From Proteles cristata cristata (Eukaryota; Chordata; Mammalia; Carnivora; Hyaenidae): 64,000 nucleotides of DNA. The translations under genes were made by a program, and so were the position numbers. Shown here one piece after another: positions 9,173-20,830 of this stretch. How positions within the stretch are numbered: the first letter of the stretch is position 1; each line of letters opens with the position of its first letter. The notes under the pieces were generated by a model that made no database searches, was not told the origin of the DNA, and saw only the letters and a program-made list of their open reading frames with translations. The stretch spans positions 186,001 through 250,000 of the forward strand of contig JAESUZ010000350.1 in NCBI GenBank assembly GCA_017311185.1, in the 5' to 3' direction.

Positions 9173-9987
9173 AAGTTTTTAATTCCAGTGTAATTAACAT
9201 ACCGTGTTGTATTAGTTCCAGGTATACAATAGAGTGATCCTTCAGTCCATACATTTCTCCATGCTCATTAGGACAAATGAGCCCTTAATCCCCATCACCT
9301 ATTTAACACGTCTTCCTACCCACCTCCCCTCTGCCATTTGCAAGCAAAGCTTTGTGTAAACATAAGTTTCATTTATCTTTGGTTAATACTGAGGAATAGA
9401 ATTGCTGAATCTTGGGACATCTGTGTGTCTCAGTCAGTTACGCATCTGACTCTTGACTTTGGTCAAGGATGCCCTTCAGGTCGGGATGCCAGGGTCATGG
9501 GATTGAGCTCTGTTGGGCTCAGTGCTGAGCATGGAGCCTGTTTAAGATTCTCTCTAATCTCTCTATACCTTCACCCCTCCCTTTGCCCCTCTCCCTGAGC
9601 ATGCGCTCCCCCCCACACCTCTTGCTCTCTCTCTCTAAAAATAAGTAAGTAAATAAATAAAAGAATTGCTGGATCTTATGGTAAAGAGTGTGTTTAATTA
9701 TAATAGAAGTAGCTCCAAAAAAGCTATCGTCTCACATGTATGAGTTTTGATTGTTCTGCACCCTCACTTGTACTTGGTTTGTCCATCAGTTTTGTTTCAT
9801 TTTTTAAGACATTTAATAGATGAGTTGTGATATCTCATTAAGACTTAAAATTGCATTTTCGTAATGACCAATGATGTTGAGCATCTTTTCCTATGTTTAT
9901 TTACTACCTATAGATTATTTTGATAAAATGTCTCTCTAAATCTTTTGCCTGTTTTTAAATTTTTTCCTTATTGTTGAGTTTTGAGAG
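9173..9987 (-). mobile_element. Older L1, minus strand, left part (split by a younger L1)
   Basis: Starts with the L1 3' UTR landmark ttccagtgtaattaacat...ggtatacaatag and runs into late ORF2. It is interrupted by a CanSINE (9414-9661) and by the full-length L1 at 9988. The element resumes at 16733: the text reads through as '...ttttgagagttctt' then 'gatacatgctgggtac'. Confidence 0.85.
9414..9661 (+). mobile_element. CanSINE in the older L1
   Basis: Flanked by agaattgctgaatctt (9398) and agaattgctggatctt (9662), a one-mismatch target duplication. The head is diverged (catctgtgtgtctcagtcagttacgc); the tail is aaataagtaagtaaataaataaa. Confidence 0.9.
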
Positions 9988-10410
9988 TTCTTGTTGCCTT
10001 TTAAAATTTTATTTAAATTCAAGTTATATAACATATAGTGTATTAATGATTTCAGGAATCAAATTTAGTGATTCATCACTTACATATAACACCCAGTGCT
10101 CATCCCAACAAGTGCCCTCCTTATTACCCATTGCCCATTTAGCCCATCCCTCCACCCATCTCCCCTCCAGCATCCCTCAGTTCTCTGTATTTAAGAGTCT
10201 CTAATACTTTGTCTCCCTCTCTGTTTTATCTTATTTTTGCTTCCCTTCCCCTGTGTTCATCTGTTTCATTTCTTAAATTCCACATATGAGTGAGATCATG
10301 TGATATTTGATTTTCTCTGACTTATTTCACTTAGCATAATACACTCTAGTTCCATTAATGTTGTTGCAAATAGAAAGATTACATTCTTTTTGATGGCTGA
10401 GTAATATCCC

Positions 10411-10411
<1 letters not shown>

Positions 10412-10443
<32 letters not shown>
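10412..10443. repeat. (AT)n microsatellite in the L1 3' part
   Basis: About 16 AT units after cccatta. Other L1 copies here have short tatatata at the same point (5138, 61368), so it is an expansion of a native L1 motif. Confidence 0.9.
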
Positions 10444-10447
<4 letters not shown>

Positions 10448-12199
10448 CACATCTTTATCCATTCATCAGTCAATGGACATTTGGGTTCTTTCCATACTTT
10501 GACTGCTATCAGTTGTGTTACTGTAAATGTTGGGGTGCATGTGCCCAATTGAATCAGCATTTTTGTACACTTTGGATAAATACCTAGTAGTGTAATTGCT
10601 GGGTTGTGGAGTAGTTCTATTTTTAATTTATTGATGAACCTCCATACTGTTCCCTAGAGTGGCTGCACCAGTTTGCATTCTCAATAGCAGTGCAAAGGGG
10701 TTCCTCTTTCTCCGCATCCTCACTAACATCTGTTGTTGCCTGAGTTGTTAATTTTAGCCACTCTGACTGGTGTGAGGTGGTTGTCTCATTATGGTTTTTA
10801 TTTGTACTTCTTTGATGATGAGCGATATTGAACATCTTTTCATGTGTCTGTTAGTCATCTGGATGTTTTCTTTGGAAAAGTGTCTATTCATGTCTTCTGC
10901 CCATTTCTTCTCTGTATTATTTTTTTGGGTGTTGAGTTTGATAAGTTTTCTATAGATTTTGGATACTAACCCTTTATCTCATATGTCATTTACAGATATC
11001 TTCTCCCATTCCATCAGTTGCCTTTTAGTTTTGCTGATTATATCCTTCGCTGTGCAGAAGTTTTTATCTTGATGCGATCCCAATAGTTCATTTTTGCTTT
11101 TGTTTCACTTGTCTCTGGAGACATGTCAGGTAAGACGTTGCTGCGGATGAGGTCAAAGAGCTTGTTGCCTGTTTTCTTCTCTAGGATTTTGATGACTTCC
11201 TGTCTTATGTCTAGGACTTTCATCCATTTTGAGTTTATTTTTGTTTACAGTGTAAGGAAATGGTCCATTTTCATTCTTTATGGCATTTTACAGCTTTCCC
11301 AGCACCATTTGCTGAAGAGACTGTCTTTTTGCCATTGGTTTTTCTTTTCTACTTTATCAAAATTTAGTTGGCCATACATTTGTGGGTCCAATTCTGGGTT
11401 CTCTGTCCAGATTCATTGATCTGTGTGTCTATTTTTGTGCCAGTACCATACTGTTTTGATTACAGCTTTGTAATACAGCTTGAAGTCTGGAATTGAGATG
11501 CCTCCAGCTTTGGTTATCTGTTTTAACAGTACTTTGGCTATTCAGGGTCTTTTCTGGTTCCGTACAAATTTAGAACTGTTTGCTCTAGCCCTGTGAAGAA
11601 TGCTGGTGTTATTTTGATAGGGATTGCATTGAATATATAGATTGCTTTGGGTAGTATTGACATTTTAATAATATTTATTCTTCCAATCCAGGAGCATGGA
11701 ATGTTTTTCCATTTTTTGTGTGTTATCTTCAATTTCTTTCATAGGCTTTGTATAGTTTTCAGTATATAGATTTTTCACCTAACCCCTTTGGGTAGGTTTA
11801 TTTCTAGGTATTTTATGAGTTTTGTTGCATTTGTAAATGGGATTGATTCCTTGATTTATCGTTATGCTACTTCATTATTGGTGTATAGAAATGTGCATTG
11901 ATTTTATATCCTGTGACTTGCTAAATTCATTTATCAGTGCTAGCAGTTTTTGGGTAGAGTCTTTTGGGCTTCCCACAAAGGGTATCATATTGTCTGTAAA
12001 GAGTGAAAGTTTGACTTCCTCCTGCTGATTTGGATGCCTTTTATTTCTTTGTGTTGTCTGACTGCTGAGTCTAGACCTTCTAACACTATGTTGAATAACA
12101 GTGGTGAGAGTGAATATCCTTATTGTATTCCTGACCTTAGGAGGAAAGCTCTCAGTTTTTCCCCATTGAGGATGATAGTACCTGTGGATCTTTCTTTTA

Positions 12200-12382
12200 C
12201 ATATATATATATATGTATATATATATATAAAAGAGAGAGACACACACACACAGAATCTGAAGCCGACTTCAGGCTCTGAGCTGTCAGCACAGAGCCCGAT
12301 GCGGGGCTTGAATCTATGAGCAGTGAGATCATGACCTAAGCCGAAGTCAGGTGCTCAACAAACTGAGCCACCCAGGTGCCCT
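12200..12382 (-). mobile_element. CanSINE inside the full-length L1
   Basis: Minus-strand copy with an unusual tail region of atatatat runs and (AC)n before the body; ends gagccacccaggtgccc. Flanks tgtggatctttctttt and tgtggctctttcat suggest a degraded target duplication. Confidence 0.88.
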
Positions 12383-15300
12383 GTGTGGCTCTTTCATACA
12401 TGGACTTTCTGATGTTGAGTTATCTTTCTTCTATCCTGACTTTCTTGAGGGTTTTTTTTTTTAATCAAGAAAGAATACTGTATTTTGTCAAATGCTTTTT
12501 CTGCACCTATTAAGAGAATCATGTAGATCTTATCCTTTCTTTTGTTAATGTGATGTACCACATAGATTAATTTGCAGGTATTGAACCAACCCAGCATCCT
12601 AGGAATAAATCCCAGTTGATAGTGGTGAATAATCTTTTTAATGTATTGTTGGACTTGGTTTGCTAATATCTTGTTGAGAATTTTGCATATTTGTTCATAA
12701 GAGAAATTGATCTGTAGTTCTCCTTTTTAGCGGGTTCTTTGTCTGTTTTTGGAATCAAGGTAATGCTGGCCTCATAGAATGAGTTTGTAAATTTTCACTC
12801 TATTTCTATTTTTGGAACAGCTTCAAAAGAATAAGTGTTAACCTTCTTTAAATGTTTGATAGAATTCTCCTGGAAAGCCATCTGACCCTGGACTCTTGTT
12901 TGTTAGGAGATTTTTGATCACTGATTCAATTTTGTTACTGGTTATGGGTCCATTCAAATTTTCTATTTCTTCCTGTTTCAGTTTTGATAGTTTATATGCT
13001 TGTAGGAATTTGTCCATTTCTTCCAGATTGCCCGGTTTGTTTGCATATAATTGCTCATAATATTCTTGTATTTTTGTTTGTATTTCTGTGGTGTTAGTTG
13101 TGATCTCTCCTCTTTCGTTGGTGATTTTATTTATTTAGGTCCTTTTTCTTTAGATCAGTCTGGCTAGTGGTTTATCAATTTTGTGAATTCTTCTGATGAA
13201 AAAGTTCCTGGCTTTATTGATCTATTCTAATTTTTAAAAATTTTCTATGTCATTGATTCCTGCTCTAATCTTTATTATGTCCTATTTTCTGCTGGTTTGG
13301 GGCTTTATTTGCTGCTGTTTTTTCAGCTCTTTTAGGTGTAGGGTTAAGTTGTCTATCTGAAGCCTCTCTTCCTTCTTTAGGAAGGCTTGGATTGGTATAT
13401 ACTTCCCTCTTATGCCTTATGCCTATGCTGCATTCCAGAGGTTTTGGACTGTTGTGTTTTCATTTTCACTGGTTTCCTTGTACTTTTTAACTTCTTTTTT
13501 AATTTCTTGGTTAATCCATTAATTCTTTAGTAGGATTCTTTAATCTCCAGGTATTCAAGGTTTTTCCATATTTTTCCTTGTGGTTGATTTTTAATTTCAT
13601 AGTACTGTGATCTGAAAATATGCATGGTATGTATGATCTTGATCTTTTTATACTTGTTGAGGGCTGATTTGTGACCCAGTATGTGATCTATTCTGAAGAA
13701 TGTTTCTTGTGCACTTGAGAAGAATGTGTATTCTGCTGCTTTAGGACAAAATGTTCTGAATATATTTGTTAAGTCCATCTGGTCCAGTGTGTCTTTCAAA
13801 GCCATTGTTTTCCTGTTGGTTTTCTGTCTACATGATCTGTCCATTATTGTAAGTGGAATGTTGAAGTCTCTTACTATTAATGTATTATTACAAATCAATA
13901 TCTTTATGTTTGTGATTAATTGATTTATATATTTGGGTGTTGCAATTTAGGGGCATCAATATTTACAATTGTTAGATCTTGATAGACCCCTTAATTGTGA
14001 TATAATGCCCTTCTTCAACTTTGTTGCAGCCTTTATTTTAAAATCTAGTTTGTCTGATATAATTAAGGCTACTTCAGCTTTCTTTTACCACCATTAGCAT
14101 GGTAGATGGTTCTCCATCCCCTTTCTTTCAATTTGCAGGTGTCTTTAGGTCTAAAATGAGTCTATTGTAAACAGCAGATAGATGGCCTCATTTTCTTTTC
14201 CATTCTGATACCCTATGTCTTTTGATTTGAACATTTAGTCCATTTGCATTTAGAATGAGTACTGAAGGATATGAATTTAGTGCCATTGTGTTGTCTGTAG
14301 AGTTGGTGTTTCTGGTGATGTTCTCTGGTCCTTTCTTGTCTATGTTACTTTTGGTCTTGTTTTGTTTTGTCTTTTCTCCACTAAGAGTTCCCCTTAAAAT
14401 TTCTTGCAGGGCCAATTTAGTGGTCATGAACTCCTTTAGTTTTTGTTTGCGAAACTCTTTATCTCTCCTATTTTGAATGACAGTCTTGCTGGATAAATAA
14501 TTTTTGGCTGCATATTTTTCTAATTCATCACTTTGAACATATCCTGCCACTCATTTCTGGCCTGCCAAGTTTCTGTGGATAGATTTACTGTGAACCTGAA
14601 CTGCCTTCCTTGTAGGTTAAGGACTTTTTCCCTTGCTCCTTTCATAATTCTTTCCTAGTCTGTGTATTCTGTGAATTTGACTATGATATGCCTTGGTGAT
14701 GGCTGCTTTTTGTTGACTCTAATGGGAGTTCTCTATGCTCCTTGGGTTTTTATGTTTGTGTCCTTTACCAGTTTAAGAAAGTTCTCCACTATAATTTGCT
14801 CACATAAACCTCTACACCTTTTTCTCTCTCTTTACATTCTGGGTCTCCTATGATTTGGTTGTTAGCCCCTTTTAATAAGTCACTGAATTCTCTAAGTCTT
14901 GTATTGCGAGCTTTTGCCTTTGTTTCTGTATTTTTTTCCTGCTTTATTATTCTCCATATTTTTATCTTCTATATTGCCGAGTTCCTGCTCTGCTTCATCC
15001 ATCCTTGCTGTTGTAGCATGAAGTTGAGATTGCATCTTGGTCATAGATTTTATTTCTTTTATCTCCACTGAAAGGGGTTCTCTGGTATCTTCTATGCTTT
15101 TTTTTCCAGCCACAGTTAATATTCTTATCATTGTGTTTCTAAATTCTAGTTCAGACATCTAACTTATATCTGTGTTAAGTCCCTGACTTGATGAAGAAAA
15201 AATTAACATAAAAAATAAAAATTAAAACAAGACAAAAAAATCAAATAAAGGAAGGTAGATACTAGGTGTGTTTTGGTCTGCCTGTTAAAAGAAGCTTGAG

Positions 15301-16732
15301 TGAGTAAAAAGAAGAAGAAAAAGTAAGAAAAAATTTTAACTAAAAAATTATATAATAAAATAGAATAAAGTAAAGAAAATGAAATAAATTAAAAATTAAA
15401 ATAAAGTAAAAAAATAAATTTTTCTCTTTCTGTATCCAAGAAAGAGAAAGAATGAAAAAATGTAATTTAAGACAAAACAGAAGCAAAGAAAATGAGCAAA
15501 TTTATGAACTAGCAGAGTGAAACCCAAATAAAGTTACAACCAGTTTTCCCTAAAATTGAAACTATGAAGCCCTCTATAGTCTATACACTAAGCAGGTGGT
15601 GTGACTTGTGCTAGTTTTCTGGAGGATGTGCTTGGAAGACACAGCTGGTCATGGCTTGGTGTAAGGGCTCCATTCTCAACTAGGTGGCACTGCTTAGTTT
15701 ACTGGGGTGGATCAATGCAGCACACACAGGAGAGGTGAAAGTGCCTTTACTTAGCTCCCTCGTCTCTGTCACAGAAACTTAAGCTCTCACTGACCACCTC
15801 CTTTGTTCTCAGGCCTCTGTTCCCTCCCTGCCTCTACCCTGTCCATGTCCAAGCTGTCCGCCTGCCAGGAAGCACCTCCCTCCAGAGTTTTATTTCAGAC
15901 AGGGTTGTGTTTCCAAACTGCACACAGAGACCCTGTGGCTTGGGCTTGCACCAGCTCTCTAGGGGAGGATCTCACTGAGTAATGGCTGAGTGCTGGCTTG
16001 ACCCAGGAAACATTCATGTGATCGGGCAGCCGCAGAGGTTCAGAGATTATGGCAAATCACAACACACAGGTGGGACCAGGTTTCACAGAACTCTCGTGTT
16101 TGTCCCAATACCAGCAAACTGCCGCTCTCCTGGGTTGCTGGACCTTTGTGTGGGGGGCGGCCCTATATCCTCTACCAAATGCACTCCAAGCAGGGGAACT
16201 GCTTCGCATCTTGTTGCTCATCAACCCCTCAGACCGCTGCCTGCTCCTGGGGAGTTGCCCTATGTCCTCACTGGAGCATGGCTAGACACTTAGCTGCGAG
16301 ACTTCAGACTCTGTGCTCCACTGTTTATTGAATCCTGGAGGTATTGAAACTTTCTCCTTTCTCCCTGTCAATGGTTTTGGGAAACAGATTTCTTGTTCAG
16401 TCCCCTGCATGTATATTCACTCTTTTTCTCTCTCTCCAGCTTCTTTTGGAGGAAATGCTTTTCTTGTACAATCCTGATGTGCTGCATTCTCCCCCTTTCT
16501 CCTTCTGTCTTCTCTCCATAAAAATGGCTCCCTACCCTCTGCAGCTTTTCTCTCCCCCAGTTCACCTCTCTGTACCTGTACCTGCTGAGCTCTGTGGCTC
16601 ACGTTATTTAGATTGTTATGTTAATCTTCAGATCAATTTCCTAGGTGTTAAAACTGGTTTGATGCTGATCTGTGTTTCAGAGTTGAGACAAGCTCAAGGT
16701 CTCCGTGCTGCTCCACCATATTAAGTCCTCCT

Positions 16733-18375
16733 TTGAGAGTTATTGATACATGCTGGGTACAAGTTCTTTATCAGATAAATGTTTTGCATGTATTTCTCCC
16801 AATCCATAGCTTGTCTTTTCGTTCTTTTAATGGCGACTTTCACACAGCAGAAATTTTAAATTTTGATGAAATCCGATTTTTTCTTTCATAATTGGGGTTT
16901 TGATATTCTAGGTAAGAGATCTTTTCTTAATCCAAGGTCACAAATACTTTGTTTTCTTCTAAAAGTTTCATAGTTTTGGGTTTTACATTTAGATATATGG
17001 ATCCTTTTGAGTTAATTTTTGCGTATGTTGTGATACAGGTTGTGAGCATTCTTTTGTAAATCTACGTCTAGTAATTCTTCTATAGTTTCTTGTAAGACTG
17101 CCTTTTCTCTATAGAATTGCCTTTACATCTTGGTTGAACATGAACTGACCATATACAAGGGCCCAGTTCTGAAATCTAATCTGTTCTGCTGTTCTGTGTG
17201 TCTATTCTTTCTTTTATACCATATTGTCTTCATTATTTAACTTTACAGTGAGTCTTTAAATCAGGTAATGGTATCACTCTGCCTTTCCATATAAATTTTA
17301 GAATCAGGTTGTCAATATCTATAAAAAATTATGTTGTGATCTATTTTATTGTGTTGAATCTGTAAACTGGTTTGAGGAGAATGGACATCTTATTGATATT
17401 GAATCTTGTAATCTATGAACATGATACATTTCTTATTCATAACATTTTTTCTTTCATCATGTTTTATAATTTTCCAGAATGCAAATCCTGCACATATTTT
17501 GTTAATTTATACCAACATATTGCATGCAATTTTGGTGCTAAAATAAATGGCACAGTTGTTTAAATTTCTATTTTTCAGTTGTTCATTCTTGGTATGTAGA
17601 AATATAATTGAATTTTGGGGGCTCCTGGGTGGCTTAGTCGGTTAAGCGTCCGACTTTCGCTTAGGTCATGATCTCGCCGTTCGTGGGTTCGAGCCCCGCG
17701 TCGGGCTCTGTGCTGACTGCCAGCTCAGAGCCTGGAGCCTGTTTCAGTCTGTGACTCCCTCTCTCTCTGACCCTCCCCTACTCACGCTGTCTCTCTCTCT
17801 CCTAGAAATAAATTAAAAAAAAAAAAAGAAAGAAATATAATTGAATTTTGTATTCCAGAAACGAGTTCTGATTCTCCTTCTCTTAGGTCGAATGTGGCTC
17901 AGTTGGTTTCTGTATTGGCCTCTTATTTGCTAACTCTATCAAATATACTTATTAGTTCCATTAGCTTTTATGTAGATTCCTTGGGATTTTCTAGGTATAC
18001 AAGCATATCATCTGCAAATAGGGACAGTTTCATTTCTTTGTTTCTAATCTATATTTCTGGTACTTCTTTTTCTTGCCTTATTGCATTGACTTGGGCCTCC
18101 AATATAATTTTGAATAGAAGAAGTGTGAGACGACATCTTAGATTCCTAATCACTGGAGAAGGAATTCAGTCTTTCATCATTAAGATTGATATTAGCCATA
18201 GGTTTTTTTCTTGTTTTGTTTTTGGGGTTTTCTTTTTTTTTTTTTTGGTAAATGCCCCTTGTCCGGTTAATGAAATTCCTTCTATTTGTAGTTCACTGAA
18301 AGTTTTTAGTATTAATAAGTGTTCAATTTTATTGAAAAAATACTTTTTACACTGTGAAAATAAAAGGAAACCTCA
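16733..18375 (-). mobile_element. Older L1, minus strand, right part
   Basis: Continuation of the element at 9173-9987, with ORF2 landmarks such as 'caagttctttatcagataaatg' and 'ttgaatctgtaaactgg', ending in a mid-ORF2 segment near 18350. A CanSINE at 17618-17830 interrupts it. All frames are broken. Confidence 0.8.
17618..17830 (+). mobile_element. CanSINE in the older L1 with 20-bp target duplication
   Basis: Head ctcctgggtggcttagtcggttaagcgtccgac in good condition. Flanked by agaaatataattgaattttg at 17598 and 17831, an exact 20-base duplication, so this is one of the younger insertions. The body carries 'ctgactgccagctcagag', the same subtype as the copy at 56010. Confidence 0.95.
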
Positions 18376-18379
18376 CTAA

Positions 18380-18785
18380 AATGGACTTGGGAGTTTTGGC
18401 AAGGGGAGTTCTCCTACCCTAACACTTACAGTCAATTGCAAATCCAAGAGAAAAAGACTTGACAGATCTATACTATTTTGCCACCCCAGCAGGAGGAAGA
18501 AAGACTTTCTTCCTCCCCTAGCAACAGCCCAGCCCATGAGAAACAGTCACAACTTAGACAGTGAAAAGCCACTATACTTCAACCTCCAAGTGTACCCTAA
18601 TGTGTTTTTAGTTTATAATCGCCGCTTCCAACTTCCCCCACTCTTCCCCCTAAAAGAGTGTTTCTCTTCTTTATTCAGTGGTTTGGGTCTAGCTTGCTTG
18701 TCCTGGATTACAGTTCTCTGCTATTCCTGAATAAACCCATCTTTGCTGGTAAAATAACTGGCAGGTTTATTTTTAAGGTTAACAT
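18380..18785 (+). mobile_element. Retroviral LTR, plus strand
   Basis: LTR-like segment with an AATAAA signal at about 18730, followed by ...ggttaaca and then ttacttggtgatcagaagtgggatcc, which has the layout of an LTR end, a degraded primer-binding site and the start of a retroviral leader. The 5' border is an estimate. Confidence 0.6.
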
Positions 18786-19029
18786 TACTTGGTGATCAGA
18801 AGTGGGATCCAGAGAAGACCCCCAACAGCTCTGAGGCTGGTGAGCAAACAGGTGCCAGTACCCACAGAGCCACTTGTGCTCACTGCTTTCTTGCCCACCC
18901 TGGGGTTTGAGGATAAGTTTTTGCCTGGATTTGGAGCTCCACACTTTGTGTTCAAGCTCTTCAGACTGTATTCAGGATCTGTTTTAACGTCTTGGTTGTT
19001 GTTTTTTATTTCTGACAGTACTCATTTGG

Positions 19030-19335
19030 TCTTTGGTCCAACTCTTTTGCAGCACCAGATTCTTCCTGTTGGAACTGTGCCAGCTTGAATTGTGTTGACC
19101 TTTGGTTTGACCCCCTTTTAGGATTGGACCATTCCATCTGGAACTGTGCCTGTTGGAACTAAACTACCTTCAGTCTGACACCTGTTTGGGATCAAACTGC
19201 TCCTATTGACCTGTGCTAGCCTTTGGTCTGACTCCTTTTTTGGAACCACATTTTTCCTCCCAGAACTGTGCTGGCTTTTGGTCTGATTCCTTAGGAACCA
19301 GGCTATTCCTATTGACACTGCTCTTTAGAAAATTT
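19030..19335 (+). repeat. Degenerate tandem repeat in the retroviral leader
   Basis: About four imperfect copies of a 65-80 base unit with the core ggaactgtgc...c(t)ttggtctgac(tcc), for example at 19070, 19138, 19225 and 19265. It lies between the LTR and the gag remnant. Confidence 0.75.
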
Positions 19336-19616
19336 TCTTTTTGCCCTAAAGAAAAATCTCTAAGAAATGGGATCATCAAAATATTCTGAGGGCTGCCCCC
19401 CACTACTGGGACTCTGCTGGTTTTATATTTAAGAACTATGGTCCCTCCACATGTGCATTTATAACTAAGTGGACTGACCTACCCAAAATGAATTTAGAAT
19501 TTCAGTGGCCTTATAAGAAATTGCAATCTCCCTAAAGTTGTTTTACTCATAATTAAATTAGAAAGCCATGTCTCCAAAGCAAACCAATAAAAAAAACTGA
19601 ATGAGATACCTCTTTT

Positions 19617-19812
19617 TTTTTATTATTAAAAAAAATTTTTTTTGAGAGCAAGAGAGTGAGTGTGGGAGGGGCAGAAACAGGCTGGGACAGAGGATTTGAA
19701 GCAGGCTCTGCACTGACAAGGCCAATCCCCATGCAAGGATCCAACTCACAGTGTGAGATCATGAACTGAGCCAAAGTCGGATGCTCAACCGACTGAGCCA
19801 CCCAGGAACCCT
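19617..19812 (-). mobile_element. CanSINE in the retroviral remnant
   Basis: Minus strand, ends gagccacccaggaaccc. Flanked by gagatacctctttt (19603) and gggatacctctttt (19813). Confidence 0.92.
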
Positions 19813-19894
19813 GGGATACCTCTTTTAAGTGGCACCTTAAGGCTTCCAGATACTTTCAGACTCTAAGTTTGTCTCCTTGTAAAATACTATTTCT

Positions 19895-20086
19895 TCTTCC
19901 TTCTTTTATTTATTGAAAGTGAGAGAGAGCAAGCAGGGACGGGCCAGAGAGAGAGGAAGAGAATCCCAAGCAGGCTCAGGGCTGTCAGTGTGGAGACTTA
20001 AGTGGGGCTCGAGCTCATGAACTGCCAAGATGATGACCTGAGACAAAATCAAGAGATGGATGCTTAACCGAGCCACCCAGATGCCT
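19895..20086 (-). mobile_element. Second CanSINE in the retroviral remnant
   Basis: Minus strand, ends gagccacccagatgcc. Flanked by the exact 17-base duplication tgtaaaatactatttct (19878 and 20088). Confidence 0.93.
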
Positions 20087-20309
20087 ATGTAAAATACTAT
20101 TTCTAGGTTAATTGAGGCAAGCAAACAATTAAAAGGAGTCAAATTGGCTTCCTGGGCCTTCCCCCACCCCCTCTTCTCACCACAGGCACATAGAAGCGCC
20201 CTGTGCCCAGGAACCTCTGGTGCCACTTTCCCCTGTTCTCTCTACAGAACTTGCCTTTTCCTCCTAATCTGTCCTTGCTCCTCCTCTCCTGAAACTATTA
20301 ATATGTGCC

Positions 20310-20577
20310 TCTTTAAAATTCAGTCTTGTGAGGATCTAAATAAAATTCAGATTTCCCACATTCCCTGGACTAAGGTCGAATTGAGAGCCATAGTTAAAGA
20401 GCTTCTTAAAGTGACTGAAGACCTCCATAAGTTTGCTGAAGAATTTATTATAGTTATTGAAGCACATCAGCCTGGTTTCTCAGATTTATAGCAGTCCACG
20501 TGCTTGTCAGTGAGCACCAGCCCAAACACTGGATGAAACGAACGTTTGTGCAGCCACACCCCAGCAGACTCTTAATC
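20310..20577 (+). pseudogene. Retroviral gag capsid remnant, plus strand
   Basis: The frame ending at 20491 carries a gammaretrovirus-like capsid signature: a Pro-Trp opening, an acidic Phe-Ala-Glu-Glu-Phe helix and a Pro-Gly-Phe-Ser-Asp turn. At about 20490 the similarity shifts to another frame and goes on to about 20577, so there is a frameshift. Together with the LTR and leader at 18380-19560 it forms one plus-strand provirus, cut off where the minus-strand LTR begins. Family identity is inferred from the motif pattern. Confidence 0.7.
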
Positions 20578-20589
20578 TAGGGTGGTGGT

Positions 20590-20830
20590 GGTCTAGTGAG
20601 GCCAGAGAAAAGACCCAGAGACAACAATTGAGACATAGATTTATTGGGAGAACTTAAGTACAGGAAGTCCAGGGGTGGACAACAGACAAAGTGTCCACTG
20701 CCGGGAGCTCTGTACAGCATTTTCATGTTCTAGCAACTTACTCTAGCAACTACCAGTGGCCCTTCCCTTCCTTGCATGGCCAGTGTTTTTGAGGACATCA
20801 AGGCCCACCACCAGGACACCCTTCATTATA
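20590..20830 (-). mobile_element. 3' LTR of a minus-strand retrovirus
   Basis: On the minus strand the segment starts near 'tgaagggtgtcctgg', has AATAAA (20640-20645 as tttatt on plus), and is followed by a short R/U5-like part rich in ct and gtctc. It borders the gag remnant of the plus-strand provirus. Both ends are estimates. Confidence 0.6.

Larger units (their letters stand above)
9988..16731 (-). mobile_element. Full-length L1, minus strand, inserted into an older L1
   Basis: Reading on the minus strand from the right: 5' UTR (about 16731-15200, GC-richer), ORF1 remnant (about 15158-14390; coiled-coil N-part in frame 14892-15158, C-part in 14188-14550), ORF2 remnant (about 14270-10560: endonuclease part at 13527-13898, reverse transcriptase, C-terminal part at 10623-11223), then 3' UTR and an A-rich tail near 9998. 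All frames are short, so it is dead. Target duplication tttgagagttcttg/tttgagagttattg lies at 9976 and 16729. A CanSINE sits at 12200-12382. Confidence 0.92.

Noticed and set aside
13527..13898. Long frames in the L1 regions as host genes (for example 13527-13898, 26324-26704, 41948-42358)
   Set aside because: They translate to pieces of L1 endonuclease, reverse transcriptase or ORF1 with stops and frameshifts between them.
16344..16724. 126-codon plus-strand frame in the L1 5' UTR
   Set aside because: It runs antisense through the 5' UTR of the minus-strand L1, with no known domain.
17894..18379. 161-codon plus-strand frame
   Set aside because: Antisense to ORF2 of the older minus-strand L1. 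The hydrophobic look comes from reverse-strand A-rich codons.
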